In this document: piece after piece, positions 11,599 to 22,763 of the stretch
Numbering within the stretch: the first letter of the stretch is position 1
Layout: the number at the start of each line of letters is the position of its first letter
Position numbers and translations under genes: made by a program
The notes under the pieces: generated by a model
The model's database searches: none
Seen by the model: only the letters and a program-made list of their open reading frames with translations
Told to the model about the DNA's origin: nothing
DNA from: Moniliophthora roreri
Lineage: Eukaryota; Basidiomycota; Agaricomycetes; Agaricales; Marasmiaceae
Direction: 5' to 3'
NCBI GenBank assembly: GCA_001466705.2
Contig: LATX02000178.1
Location: 248,001 to 312,000, forward strand
DNA length: 64,000 nucleotides

Positions 11599-12914
11599 CT
11601 ACCATACGGTTCGAGAGGCGTTCTGCTCTTCGGGTTTGTTAAATACATTGATGTCCCATCTAGGATTGTAAACAAAAGGAATATTGTATCTCATCCTGCC
11701 CCGGCTCTTGGGCAAATGAGTGTCTTTTTCAAGGGCCTCTTGCGGTAGAGTGATTTGACTGAAGTTTGACTAAACATTGTCAGCGAAGAATTGACGTCCT
11801 AGGGGCGATGTCTCCTCACTTTGATTCGTTCAGGAGTCACCGACTTGGGAATAACAGAGTATCCTTGCGCGACTCCCAAGCAATCAGAACTTGGGCTGGA
11901 GTAGCGCCCAAATCTGACGCAACAACAGCGACAGCACTATGAGCGATGACGGGCGGACGACCAGTGATGTTTTGCCCTAAGGAACTGTATGCAGTAAGTT
12001 GACATTAAAGTGAGTATGGGTGACCATACTGCAAGATGTATAACTTACATGGACGCCTTTCTCTTTCGAGTATGCAGTGAGATCGCCTTGCTGAAGGAGA
12101 GGGTGAACTTCAATTTGATTGACAGCCCTAACATCCAGAGTGCGCAATCAGTAACTTCAAGGCGTTAAAAGGCCGTGCACGAGGAACCCACGGGGTAACA
12201 TCGGCCAAAATTTCCAGATGTTCGATGGTGAAATTGGACACTCCGATAGCCCTGACTTTGTCTGATTTTAGCAGTGCAACTATGGGTTTCTAAGTCTCAG
12301 CGATAGAGGGGGCTTCAGTGTCGATCACCACTTCTTTTTCACCAGGGTCATCGGCGCGGGAACGAGTAGCACTAAGAGTCGCCCCTGGTTGGAAGGGAAC
12401 TGGCCAATAGATCAGGTAGAAGACAAGATATTCGGTGTCAAGCTCCTTTAAAGTATTGTCGAGGTCCGCTTCGACGAGTTCTGGTCGATGTGAATCGGTG
12501 CTGAAACAAAGGATATGAGCGACATGCGACGGGACTTGAACTGACAAAGGTTCTATACCAATGTAGTTTGGACACAAGGAAGATTTCTGAGCGAGGAACG
12601 CCCGATTTACTGATTCCGGCACCCACCTCCTTTTGGTTGCCGTAATTATACAACTTCCAGTGTCAGTAGTGGAGAAGTTGGGCGAGTTTGGCGCGTGCAC
12701 ACATCACCGCTGCATCAATGTGTCGATAGCCTTCCTTCAGCGCCGATTCGATGGCACACTCCCCTTCTCCGAGTTTTGTGGATTGCCAAGTTCCAAGACC
12801 GATCTGGGGCTACCCAAATGCTTTAACAATGGTTATACGAATCAACAAAGAGATGCTGACCATTCTAACGCCATTGCTCAGGGCGATGTAATTATTGAAA
12901 GACTTGAAAGACAT
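11599..12914 (-). pseudogene. Aldo-keto reductase, inactivated
   Basis: Relic of an NADPH-dependent aldo-keto reductase. Starting at ATG 12914 (MSFKSFNNYIALSNGVRM), splicing gives PQIGLGTWQSTKLGEGE, EGYRHIDAALYNYGNQKEVG, EIFLVSKLHC and RPELVEADLDNTLKELDTEY, then KVRAIGVSNFTIEHLEIL, AVNQIEVHPLLQQGDLTAYS, ATPAQVLIAW, GYSVIPKSVTPERIK and the C-terminus NIPFVYNPRWDINVFN, with stop at 11601-11599. Lesions: an in-frame TAG at 12292-12290 where the family has Trp (ET-W-K); loss of one G at about 11,871-11,880 just before the GYSVIPKS frame; the catalytic His of the LIHWP motif replaced by Tyr (YLIYWP); and no AG acceptor in front of AYSSLGQN. Asp, Tyr and Lys of the tetrad are still visible. Confidence 0.82.
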
Positions 12915-13680
12915 TGAGGTGTAGAGGGGAAGTGATGAAGTATACAGCCTCGATATCCGACATTTGTAGGCCCATGACATCCTTAGACAGCCGACCGGAA
13001 ATCAAACATCTGGAAAATGAAGAACATGGTGGGAGGAGAGAAAGCGTTCTCCGGACCGATCACGGCGAAAACTCTGAGGCCGTTCCGGAAATTCCACACG
13101 TGGCTATGGACCCATTCGTTCGCACCTTTGTTTGAACTTTCTCGGATGGCCGCCAAACCTCAGAAGGTAATATTTTTTAAACCTTTTTGACTCATGCTTA
13201 CAGACACATTGAAAACATATTTATCAATTACTGTGTTCAATGGATGTTACAAGCCAATCACTCCACACACACCTGTTTGCTCGACACTCCCTTGCTTCAA
13301 TACCACCGACGGTACATTTGGCGATAGTAGAAGTGCAATCCCCTGCGGAGTACTACCGCAATTGAGCTCATACTACCAGTCGCATCCGAACCGAGTCACT
13401 ATGAATGACCGAAGGCAATCTAATCGGGAGGGACCATGTGAATCAGCAAGGAATTCCAGATATCTTTGTATGCAAAACCCTCTCATGTCAAGCTTTTGCC
13501 TCATCTGCACGCAACGTAGACTCTTCAACAATAACACACTCTTGGGTCGAAATTGCATTCGGCGATGGCGCAATATCAACGGCGACCCGTGAACGCTGCT
13601 TATAGATCAAAATTCCCTCTCTGAATCAAAATACGCTCTTAAAAGCCGCTGGTTTTCACCTCTTATCAGTAGCTGCCACC
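12915..13680. other. Intergenic; promoter region of the FMO-like gene
   Basis: No supported gene. The open frames here lack family resemblance and exon partners. The last 100 bp contain AT-rich candidates for core promoter elements (CTTATAGAT, CTCTTAAAAG) upstream of the ATG at 13681, none decisive. Confidence 0.4.
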
Positions 13681-15975
13681 ATGGTTGCCAACCTACGATC
13701 CATTACATTTCTCCTCGCGACGGCTTCAGCATTCGCCTCTGAACAAGTTATTCTCAATGCCGATCTACACACTCCGTCGAAATCACCATGGACCGTGTTC
13801 GAGTCTCCCATTAAGCGCGTAGCCGTCATTGGAGCAGGTGAGATATGTGTATAAGAAGTTAAACAATTTTTAACGTTTGCATAGGTCCTGCTGGATTACA
13901 AGCAGCTGCAACTCTCATGGCACATAACTTCACCGTGCGACTTTTTGACCGTGCGCCGGGACCCGGCGGTAACTGGCTCTACTCGGAGGAGGTGCCTGTC
14001 CGCGAGGCATATCCGTGAGCGTACACTTTAGCAAAACCTATCGTGTAGCTAACTAGCGAATCAGAGACGAAGAGCCCGGAACGCCTAAATGGATTCCAGC
14101 CGATCTTCCCGCTTCTCGCTACTACAGTGAGGGCGACGATGGTATTGGGTTGGATGAAAGGTGGTGTGAACACTGGTTACCTCGTCCGGTGTGGGATAGC
14201 CTTCACACCAATTCTCCCTCTATCATCACGGGGCTCACTGACGTGCCGTATCCTCCTGATCACGTATGTTCTTGTTCATCCCTTTCCATGCACATATCTT
14301 ATTGACAGGCCTACTCGATAGTCCTGGGTCCTCTCACACTACACCATCCAGAAACATGTCAAAGCGTACGCATCCCTCCACGAATTGAACATCGGCGATT
14401 CTCCATCAGTCACTGCGTACGCCACGCGTGTCGAGAAGCTGGAAAAATCCCCTAGTAACTCATCATGGACCCTGACCCTCCGCCACCTTGAGCGGCTGAA
14501 GGAAACAAACCGGATAAAAGCCACCTGGTGGACAGAAGAAGCAGATGCAGTCGTGGTCGCCACTGGACCGTACGATTCTTCTCACGTCCCGAAGATCAAG
14601 GGTCTGGTCGAATGGAGCAAAGTCAAGAGTGGCGACAAGTACAGTATCAATCATTCTCGAGTTTATCGGACACCACGTCAGTACGCTGGCAAGGTAAAAT
14701 TATCGTTTTGACTGGGTGACACCAAACCTGACCCGCAGACACTCTAGACTGTTCTCATCATTGGAGCGAGTGTATCAGGGTCCGAGATAGCACGGGATAT
14801 TGCCCCTCACGCAAAGAAGGTCTATACCAGTATCAAGGCAGGTTCTTTCCTCCCTTCAACACCCCAGCCCTAAAACGTTTATTAATGATGACTGCAGGAG
14901 TATGACTGGGAAAAGCTACACCCCTTCCGGAGACGCTCTATTCTGCGCATTCCTTCCGAAGTCGAATTTATCCCAGAGATTGCTGCTTTCGAGCCTCTAT
15001 CTGCCTTCGATGGAGGGATTTCGGAAGGCACGATCAGACTGATCAATGGTACCTCTGTGCGAGGTGTCGATGAGGTGCACTTTCTATAGACCTTAATGCT
15101 TGTGTTTGTTCACTGACCAATTTCAGATTATACTGGCGACAGGTTATAGACGAGCGAACGCTTTTCTCAATGCGATATTGAACGAGTCAGTCATTTCTTG
15201 AACTGCAAATCATTCGATACCAGCCCTGATCACCGACTATTCTAGTACTGTGGGAATTGAAGGCAGCGACAAAAATACCGCTCCCAGCGATATTTTTGGT
15301 GGAAACCCTCTTCGAAACGTGCATTGGACTGGACACTACATCCCAGACCCAACGTTAGCGTTCACAAATGGTAATGGTTGCGTCCTCTTTTATCCCTATA
15401 TTAAGTACTTCTTCTGGAACAGTTCGACCATGGACGGCAGGTCATTACCAGTCTTACGCGCTTGCGAAGGTTTGGGAAGGTACAGCTCGTATTCCGAACG
15501 AAGAGGAACTTTGGCGCCAGTACAACTCGACTAGATATAACAACTTTCGTGGTCTCTTTGGGACGGGTCCATCTGAAGGTGAGTTTCTGCTGTGCTGAAC
15601 TTCACGAGGTATGATGGGCCCACTAGTGAACAGCTATCGTACGCCAATATGTTGCGTGGCTTAACAACGAATCGCTTGAGCATGGTGGTCGTCTTGTCGG
15701 CCCATGGCCAGTACAGTAGGTCTTCAGCCAGCGGATCCGAGTTACGCTGTTCTCAATCGGGTTCTGCAACAGGAACCGAGAGGTGTTCTCGTACTACGCT
15801 AACCTCGAATGGGAAAGGGTAAAGGTTGTACTTGATGTTTCGATAGAAAAGGCTGACTCTAACTTAGGACTACATCTCTCGCAACAACTTTACCCGGTTC
15901 GAGAACTTACCCGCCGACGAGTGGTCGAAAGAGGACCTGTGGGATGTATCCGTTCTCGAAGACTTGTCATGGTAG
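13681..15975 (+). CDS. Flavin-dependent monooxygenase (FMO-like), secretory-pathway
   Basis: FAD/NADPH-dependent oxygenase of the FMO family. The first residues, MVANLRSITFLLATASAFAS, form a likely signal peptide. Next comes the FAD-binding fold RVAVIGAGPAGLQAAATLM (intron inside the glycine motif), then FDRAPGPGGNWLYSEE, SWVLSHYTIQKHVKAYASLH, DAVVVATGPYDSSHVPKI, the second (NADPH) fold TVLIIGASVSGSEIARDIA, IILATGYRR, NVRPWTAGHYQSYALAKVWE, AIVRQYVAWLNNESLEHGGR and the C-terminus EWSKEDLWDVSVLEDLSW. TAG is at 15973-15975. About ten short introns all splice cleanly, and no lesion was found. Substrate unknown. Fungal FMO-like flavoproteins with signal peptides are a recognisable group. It lies upstream of, and on the same strand as, the transketolase gene. 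Confidence 0.85.
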
Positions 15976-16644
15976 ATTCCGGGATGATTCCTTGTGAGCA
16001 CAATGATGTGTTTTATAGCCTTGATATTTCTTCCCGTCTCTCGTTACATCCACCCGGCCGAGAGGGTTACTGTTCAACTATGCGTATTGTCCTTTTTTCC
16101 TTAAGGCAAATAGATCATATTTCTTACCAGAGGGTTTATATACCCCCGCAACAGCTTTGGAACTACTCAAAGATCGTGTACTGCTGTTTGAGTGCTGTTC
16201 AGCTGATGTCACTCAATCATCAAAGGGGTGTATATGCATCCGTCTGGGCGAAATGCTTTCACGTTTTGTCTCAAAGCTACTCAGCTGAGCTGGGCTTACA
16301 GGGTCAGTCGTTCTTGAGGTACTCGAGTACTGTGGCCACTGCTGTGGCCGGGCCTCGCTCTCAGCTCGATCTATCATCGAAGATCTCAACTGCAGAGGAA
16401 ATATATACATCCGGCCGGACAAATGACTTCGAAGGCTCGGAAGATGAACCTGAATTGGGCTCGGCGAAGTCTTCGAGGATATGACGCCGGATAATCATGC
16501 CCTCGGGCCGGTGTGAACCATGTGGGCCGGAAATTCGGTCTTCGTCGTGACTTTGCCCTTCTTCAGTCGAGCATTGAGGACCATGATATAACATGCGGCT
16601 TCCCAAGCTTCACAAGAACCGATATCTCGATCCCCGCATACATT
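15976..16644. other. Intergenic between FMO-like and transketolase-like genes
   Basis: No supported gene. One plus-strand frame stays open from the end of the FMO gene to about 16,484, but it is out of frame with the FMO coding sequence, low in any family resemblance, and best read as 3' UTR plus promoter. Confidence 0.4.
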
Positions 16645-19201
16645 ATGGCTGATACGGAACTCGTCATTTCTACTATTCGATGCCTTGTAGCCGACCTGGT
16701 CCAGCAGTACAAGGGTGGGCATCCAGGAACTGCGATGGGTGCTGCGTGAGTGAATTATCTTAAATCATTGGTTATATTCTGACACGATTTGACCTTTTCA
16801 AAGTCCCATTGCTGTGTCGCTCTGGCGTGACGTGATGCGCTATAATCCCAGGGATCCTTTATGGTTCAATCGCGACAGATTCGTACTGTGAGTAATGTAC
16901 TTTGAGGCTATTTTTTCCCAACGCGTCTCAACCTGTACTGCTTTAGATCTGCTGGACATGCGTGTCTTTTCCAATACATCATGCTCCACTTTACTGGGTA
17001 TCCCATCTGGACGCTTGACGAGTTGAAACGTTATCACTCCCGTAACTTTCAGACATCGCGTGCAGCTGGTCACCCAGAGATTGAGCAGGAGGTTGGAATT
17101 GAGGTTACCACTGGCCCTCTGGTGAGTATGAGGATGGACTTGGAGAGTTTCTGAGACTGACGAATATCTCAGGGTCAAGGAATAGCCAACTCAGTGGGCC
17201 TAGCCATGGCAGCGAAGCAATTGGCAGCTCAATATAATAAACCCAGCTTCGAAGGGCTCATTGATAACATCATCTGGTGCTTTACTGGTGATGGATGTAT
17301 TCAAGAGGGAGTGGGTCAAGAAGGTGCGTATCTATTCAAGAACCGTCATTATCACTAGATTGAAGTTCATTTGTCCAGCTATCTCCATGGCTGGTCATCT
17401 TGGTCTCGACAACCTCGTTCTCATTTACGATGCTAACAAGATCACCGTCGATGGACATATCAATGCTTGTTTCACTGAAGACGTACCGCTCCGCTTCAAG
17501 GCCGCAGACTGGAATGTCATCACTCTTGATCAAATGGCTATTTCAACCGCAGAAGCGCAAGTCTCAGCAATCACCGATACTCTCATTCGTGCGAAGCAGC
17601 ACAAAGGCCAGCCAACCCTCGTTGTCATCGATACAGTCATCGGATATGGCTCGAGGAAGGCAAACACTGGTCCTGCTCATGGACAAGCTCTGGGAGATGA
17701 TGAAGTCGCCTATGTGAAGGAGCAATTCGGAATGTCCCCTGCTGACAAGTTCATCGTTCCGCAGAAGGTGTATGACCATTTCGCTGGTATTCCTGCCAAG
17801 GGGATAGCTGCACAAGAAGAATGGAACGATCTGGCTGCAAGATACGCTGAATCATATCCATCAGAGTATGCAGAACTCCAGAGGCGCCTGTCTGGGAAAC
17901 TACCTGATGGATGGAGAGATCTTTTGCCAAGGAAGGATCAATTACCAACCGCACCCCAGCCGACGAGGAAGAGCTCAGGGATCGTGGTAGAGACCCTCGC
18001 GCCGCTGTTCCCTGATCTAGTTGCTGGAAGTGCGGATCTCTTAGAATCGACATTTGTAAGTTGGAAGGGAATGGTGGAGTTCCAAAAGGTACGTTTACTC
18101 TGGCACTGACGCCTCGACTCAGCTGACTTCTTTTAGCCTGATTCTGGGCGCGGGGACTTCTCTGGTCGCCAGATTCGTTATGGTATCCGCGAATTCAGCA
18201 TGGCTGCCATTGCAAATGGTCTCGCTTCATATTTTCCTCAGATACCTGGACGTGATGGTGGTGGCATTCTTCCCATTTTCTCAACATTCTTCATGTTCAT
18301 GGCCTACGCTCTACCCGCGATTAGAATGGCTGCCTTGCAGCGTTTGAGAACTGTAAGCGTCTGTTGGTTGCTCGCAATATTCAGGCTGAGCAACTTTGCC
18401 TCGCAGATCGCAGTAGCAACTCATGACTCCATCGGTATTGGTGAAGATGGTCCCACACACCAGCCTATTGCCCTAGCAGCCTTTTACCGCGGTTTACCGA
18501 ATTGCCGCTTATGGCGGCCAGCTGATGCAGAGGAGACCATGGCTGCCTGGATCGATGCCATCTCTTGGACGGATGATCAAATTCATCGTACTTCGCCAGT
18601 GGTCAACGGAGATGGTGGTCACGGTGCATTAGCTGGTCAAGGACAAGGTCACAGCGCCGGCCAAGGTGGTCCAACTCTTTTATGTCTTTCTCGTCAACCT
18701 GTCCCCCTGCTGGAGGGCAGTAGCAGAGAAAAGGCCTGGCGAGGAGCTTACACGGTTTGGGAGTCGACACCTTCAACACCGCGCCTTGTTCTCATTGCAA
18801 CTGGCGCTGAGGTAGCACGTGCTGTCCAGGTTGCCTCAGAACTTGCCTCATCCTTCCCTGTGCGGGTCGTTTCAGCACCTTGCCTATCCGTGTTCGACTC
18901 ACAACCATATGCGTACCGAAGGGAGACCATCCCTTCCACCAAGTCCTTGGTTGTGTCAATCGAAGCATGGGGTTCGTTTGGCTGGGCAAGATATGCGCAT
19001 GCCTCTGTGAGCATGCAAGGATTCGGACATTCAGGCCCGCAAGCAGACTTATTCGAGTTCTTTGGTTTCGGAGTGAATAATGTGGCAAAATTGGTGAAAG
19101 AATGGGTGAGCAAGCACACGGATGAGAAGGGCCGTGTTGTTGTTCCCGGCGTTGGCGAGTTTGAGGAACTGTTAAAGGGATTCGTACCCGGTTCGGCGTA
19201 G
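16645..19201 (+). CDS. Transketolase family enzyme, possibly dihydroxyacetone-synthase-like
   Basis: Thiamine-diphosphate enzyme that transfers two-carbon ketol units (pentose phosphate pathway, or formaldehyde assimilation if DAS-like). The ATG at 16645 gives [20 protein letters not shown] and [13 protein letters not shown]. Next are [39 protein letters not shown], the ThDP motif [12 protein letters not shown]...[18 protein letters not shown], then [53 protein letters not shown] and [15 protein letters not shown]. About seven introns, all in frame. Length about 690 aa, as expected. An unusual Gly/Gln/His-rich insertion ([18 protein letters not shown]) sits before the [10 protein letters not shown] strand. 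The choice between transketolase and dihydroxyacetone synthase is not settled; the C-terminal [18 protein letters not shown] leans to the latter. Confidence 0.85.
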
Positions 19202-19412
19202 AACGAGATTACTCGTTTATTTTATCGTCTGTTCAGAATTTGGGAATTGCAACTACCCATGTATCATGTATTTCAGTTGGTCATACTTCTGAGTTGCCAG
19301 AACCACGACCCAACAATGATCATAAAACTGGAGCAACAATCTGACATCGAATCCGCAAAACAGTCTGAATATACTTTCAATATAAAAACGCGTCGAAACT
19401 GCGACAGGGCTC

Positions 19413-21664
19413 ATGATTGCATCGCAAGGAGACGAATATAAATCTTACACGTCCTTTGTCACCTGCTCCCTGCTACTTCGCTCACTCCTCCACCCAGCAC
19501 CCGATCTGGTTTTGCGCTCCCAGCACACGGCGTTACGATTGACCCTAGCACCATTGTCAACTAGACCTTCGACTACATCGTCGTTGAAGGCGGCTTACTG
19601 GTTTGACAGTTACGTCTCGTCCCTCCGAAGATCCTTATGTTTCGGTACGGGCTGTAGAGGTCATTACGTGGCATTGGAAGGCAGAGCAGGAAAGGAGATT
19701 TTATGAGCGAGTGACCCTTATAGGGGCAGTGGAATGTCGATAAACGGCGCGCATCACGAGTTCTGAACCTTCTCCTTCCAGTTCAGCTGATGTTTGGTGA
19801 TGAAGACACAATTAATACAAGGTTTGGTCATTGCTCCTTGAGACTCCGACCTTGATGCTGGTTGGAACTGAGCTGATATTTTTTCCATACATGAAGGAGG
19901 CATGTCCAAAGTTGCTCTTAATAGTTCTAACAGTATCGCTCATAAACTTCCGCCCCGTCGTACGCCTACCAGCCTGTCCTTACGATTCCCCCTCTCATGC
20001 TACCACTGATTCAGTCCAGGTCATGTATCCGTAGGACATGCATAAAGGCACTTAGTGACTAGCCTTGATCCAGACGATTGGCAACTTCACGGGCTTGAAG
20101 CACCTGGCAGATATTAACAGAGGCGACGCAGATTGTGTTTCCATGGTACCCTTTGTGGGTTTTATTCGCGAGAATCAAGCTTGTCCGATACCAAGACTTA
20201 AAGTTAAACGACTTCAGGTCGTGAACACTCGACAGCAAGACAAAAATTCTCGTTCCGTTACGACCGAACCCGTGCTCATTCTTTCTGCAGATTACAAAGA
20301 TCACTTGGAGCAATGCTGCAAACACCCCTCTTGTCGCTTCTGGGATTGAATTCCGACCATACGGTGGATGCAGAGGCAAAAAATTCATCGTTAGTGCAAG
20401 AAAGGAACTCATTGTGGGTTGCGGAGCCATTCAAGTAAACCCCCACTTCTCCACCCGACCAAGCTGGGACTCGAACCCAGAATCTCTACCTGTTCCTGAC
20501 ATTTCAACCCCGGAAACTAGCGCGTTAACCATTACGCTACACAGCCCTTATAGTCGTTGTGGACGCTGCCCCGCTCCGCTCCGTCGTCGCTAGGGATAGC
20601 TAACGTCATTTTACAGACACCAGCTCTTCTTCAGCTTTCTGGCATTGGCGACTCCATAGTTCTTGGACCATTAGGCATGAAGGCGAACATAGACCCAAAA
20701 TCAGTCGGCAGGAACTTACAGGAACAGGTGCGTCAGTCTCATTCGTCTTTCTGCGAATCTCAACTGAATTCAACCCGCAGACCTCCAGTAATTTTGGCGC
20801 AAACGGCACAATTTTTCGGAATGCGGCAAAGGGCCCTCAGACGCACTGGCATATCCAGCTCTTTCTATGATGCAAAAGGTCAAGAATAACATCGCTAATT
20901 GAATGGAAAGTCAGGCTAGGCGGTGCATTGAGCAGTGACGCTTTACAGCGGGTCTACCGGGTACAGGCTGATTTGATCGTGGATGGAGAGATACCAGTTG
21001 CGGAGTTGTCTTATGTTACAGGGTTGACCTGCGTGAGTTCCGCGTTTTCCCCTTTAGCATTTCATCGAGTTGCCTCTACGGACATCGATAGCAAGATTTG
21101 GTTTGACATGTGGGGTCTTCTTCCTCTTCCGTTCAATCGAGGCACAATGAAGATTATTGCTAGTTCTCGTTCTTGGACAAAGTTTCCGCCGTCATTGACC
21201 TCATTACTCCATACAGTCTATCGATCCATTGCTGCAACCAGTCATCAATGTCAACTACTCCTCAGTTGAATTCGATATGGAAGTTCAGACAGCAACTGCT
21301 GGGCTGGCAGGAAATCATGTCTACACAGCCCTTAAAGTACGTTTTTGTCGAGGTTTAGGTCTTTCGCGGCAGCGGAAGTCATTCCAAGGGATGCTATTCC
21401 CGATGACGCCATGATGCAAAGCAGTGACGCGTACGCAGACTGGCGTTCATGGATTACAGTAGAGCATTTAGCCCATTCTGGTACCCAATTGGTACTGCTG
21501 CGATGACGCGCAGATCATTTGGAGGAATCGTTGACGCAAAATTTGAGACTTATCACACAAAGGACGTTCGAGTCGTGGATCTAGTATGTTACCGCTGCAA
21601 ATAGGTGTGCAACAATGAAGCATTTTGTATGGTGTTGCGGAAAAAGTTGCGGATCTGATATAGA
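19413..21664 (+). pseudogene. GMC oxidoreductase (aryl-alcohol-oxidase-like), inactivated
   Basis: Decayed FAD-dependent GMC oxidoreductase, about full length. Pieces in order: a promoter-like TATAAAAA at 19,380; GVTIDPSTIVN then an in-frame TAG at 19,562-19,564, then FDYIVVEGG and, after a one-base shift, LTGLTVTSRPSEDP (the normal GxGxxG loop is damaged); NFTGLKHLADINRGDADCVS near 20,085; SARKELIVGCGAIQ ending at 20,434; a 182-nt intron; TPALLQLSGIGDS from 20,617; IFRNAAKGPSDA in shifted frame; VYRVQADLIVDGEIPVAELS; MWGLLPLPFNRGTMKI; SPFWYPIGTAAM; RSFGGIVDAKF; DVRVVD; and LPLQIGVQQ-stop-SILYGVAEKVADLI. Several frameshifts and stops rule out an intact enzyme. A tRNA-like gene lies antisense in the 182-nt intron. 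The limits are approximate. Confidence 0.8.
20456..20546 (-). tRNA. tRNA-Arg(CCG)-like gene with intron, nested in a GMC intron
   Basis: On the minus strand the block has a perfect B box (GGTTCGAGTCC), a good A box (TAGCGTAATGG), a D arm GCGT/ACGC, a T arm CTGGG/CCCAG, and a variable loop AGATT of the type seen in arginine tRNAs. Anticodon-stem arms CTAGT and GGTAG bracket loop TTCCGG with anticodon CCG, and imply an intron of about 20 nt after the anticodon. The acceptor stem is weak (GGCTGTG with CTTGGTC: three G-U pairs and one U-U mismatch), and there is no TTTT terminator just downstream. It may therefore be a tRNA pseudogene or a borderline functional copy. Confidence 0.5.
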
Positions 21665-22390
21665 ATGGGCAGTGAAGGGTTTGGAGTCTGCTTTCACAGG
21701 ACTGAATTGAATGAATGTCACGTAGCAGAGGTTGCTTCAGGTTTTGCTCTGGACGCTTCTCTATCTTAGATATGGGTAATACAAACCAATGATCATGGCT
21801 TGGCACTCGTACATTGAAGTTGTATGATATCCCAACGCAAAAATGCCTCAGGACGTTGGACGTTGGACGTTGTTCTCAACAGCAGTGTGTTTGTCCTTGG
21901 CGGTTCGATTGCGAGATCGTACCATTTCCCATGACAGACAAGCATGTTCACGAAAGACTGGCCAAGGCCGTCTGCTTCATGAAACAAACTTGGCTTATAC
22001 ATATCGCATAAACTACGGGTCAAAATTTCGGACATTGACAAGCCAAGATGTGACATTCATTCGGGATGTGGGGGGATTTGCATGGAGGTTTGAGGGTCAC
22101 TGAAAAAAATTCAAGGGAGTGACGAATGATTTGCGGGTTTGCGGCCGTCCAGCCAGTCCCTTTGGGTAGGCACGAAGGAGGAATGAGCGGGTTACAGTTG
22201 TGAGGATCCTGAAGCCAGATGTCCAGACTAGGCGTAAAGACAGGTTGAAAAGAAAATATAATAATAAATCAAGTGTTTCTGTGTATGCTGAAGAACGAGT
22301 CGGAGAAGAGACAAAAAAGGAAGGAACGCGTACCGCTGTAACAGTGCAACTCTTTTGAATCATACCCCAAGTTTCCCACCATCCTTCCTC
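21665..22390. other. Intergenic, no recognised gene
   Basis: Nothing supported on either strand. Short open frames exist but share no motif with known families. The region separates the dead GMC gene from a small mitochondrial-type gene. Confidence 0.4.
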
Positions 22391-22395
22391 TGGTT

Positions 22396-22406
22396 TTATA
22401 TATAAG
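22396..22406 (+). promoter_or_regulatory. TATA box of the small mitochondrial-type gene
   Basis: The sequence TTATATATAAG lies about 55 bp upstream of the ATG at 22458 and is a near-ideal TATA element for the following gene. Confidence 0.55.
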
Positions 22407-22457
22407 CGAGCCTAGAATCCATCTTTTCTTTCCCAGCTCAACTCGTTTACGATTCCA

Positions 22458-22763
22458 ATGTTCCTTCGCACCGTCCTCAGCCAATCCCGCGCCGTCGCAG
22501 CTGCTAAATCCACTCGCAGCTTCCACTCCCCCTTCGTCGTTCTCGGCGCATCAGATACCACTCTGGAGCAGCCTTCCCCTAGCTCCTACGAAAAACAATA
22601 CGACTCCAGCCTTGAGACCGATACACCCAATGTACACGTCGTCTCTCCTCGCTCGGAAGGCACCTACTACCACGTCCCTACTGGGGCATACTCCAATTCG
22701 ACTCCATTCGCTAGCGCGGAGGAGAGCTGGGCTCAAAGGAAGAATAGGAACGCTAGAAAGTAG
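22458..22763 (+). CDS. Small protein with mitochondrial presequence, function unknown
   Basis: Single-exon gene for a 101-aa protein. The N-terminus, MFLRTVLSQSRAVAAAKSTR, is rich in Arg, Ser and Ala, lacks acidic residues and is followed by SFHSPFVVLG. This is a typical mitochondrial targeting peptide with a plausible processing site. The rest is hydrophilic, with Ser/Pro/Tyr-rich segments and a basic end, ESWAQRKNRNARK. It resembles small mitochondrial proteins of unknown function that I recall from other Agaricomycetes, which tend to be longer in the middle. A TATA box 55 bp upstream and a pyrimidine-rich leader support expression. No catalytic motif is visible. Confidence 0.65.
   Translation: MFLRTVLSQSRAVAAAKSTRSFHSPFVVLGASDTTLEQPSPSSYEKQYDSSLETDTPNVHVVSPRSEGTYYHVPTGAYSNSTPFASAEESWAQRKNRNARK

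Noticed and set aside
15783..16484. A 233-codon plus-strand open frame as a separate gene
   Set aside because: Its first part overlaps FMO exons in another frame, and the rest has no family resemblance or promoter.
16513..16644. Upstream extension of the transketolase start
   Set aside because: The frame is open, but its first codon is GTG and the family normally begins close to the ATG at 16645.
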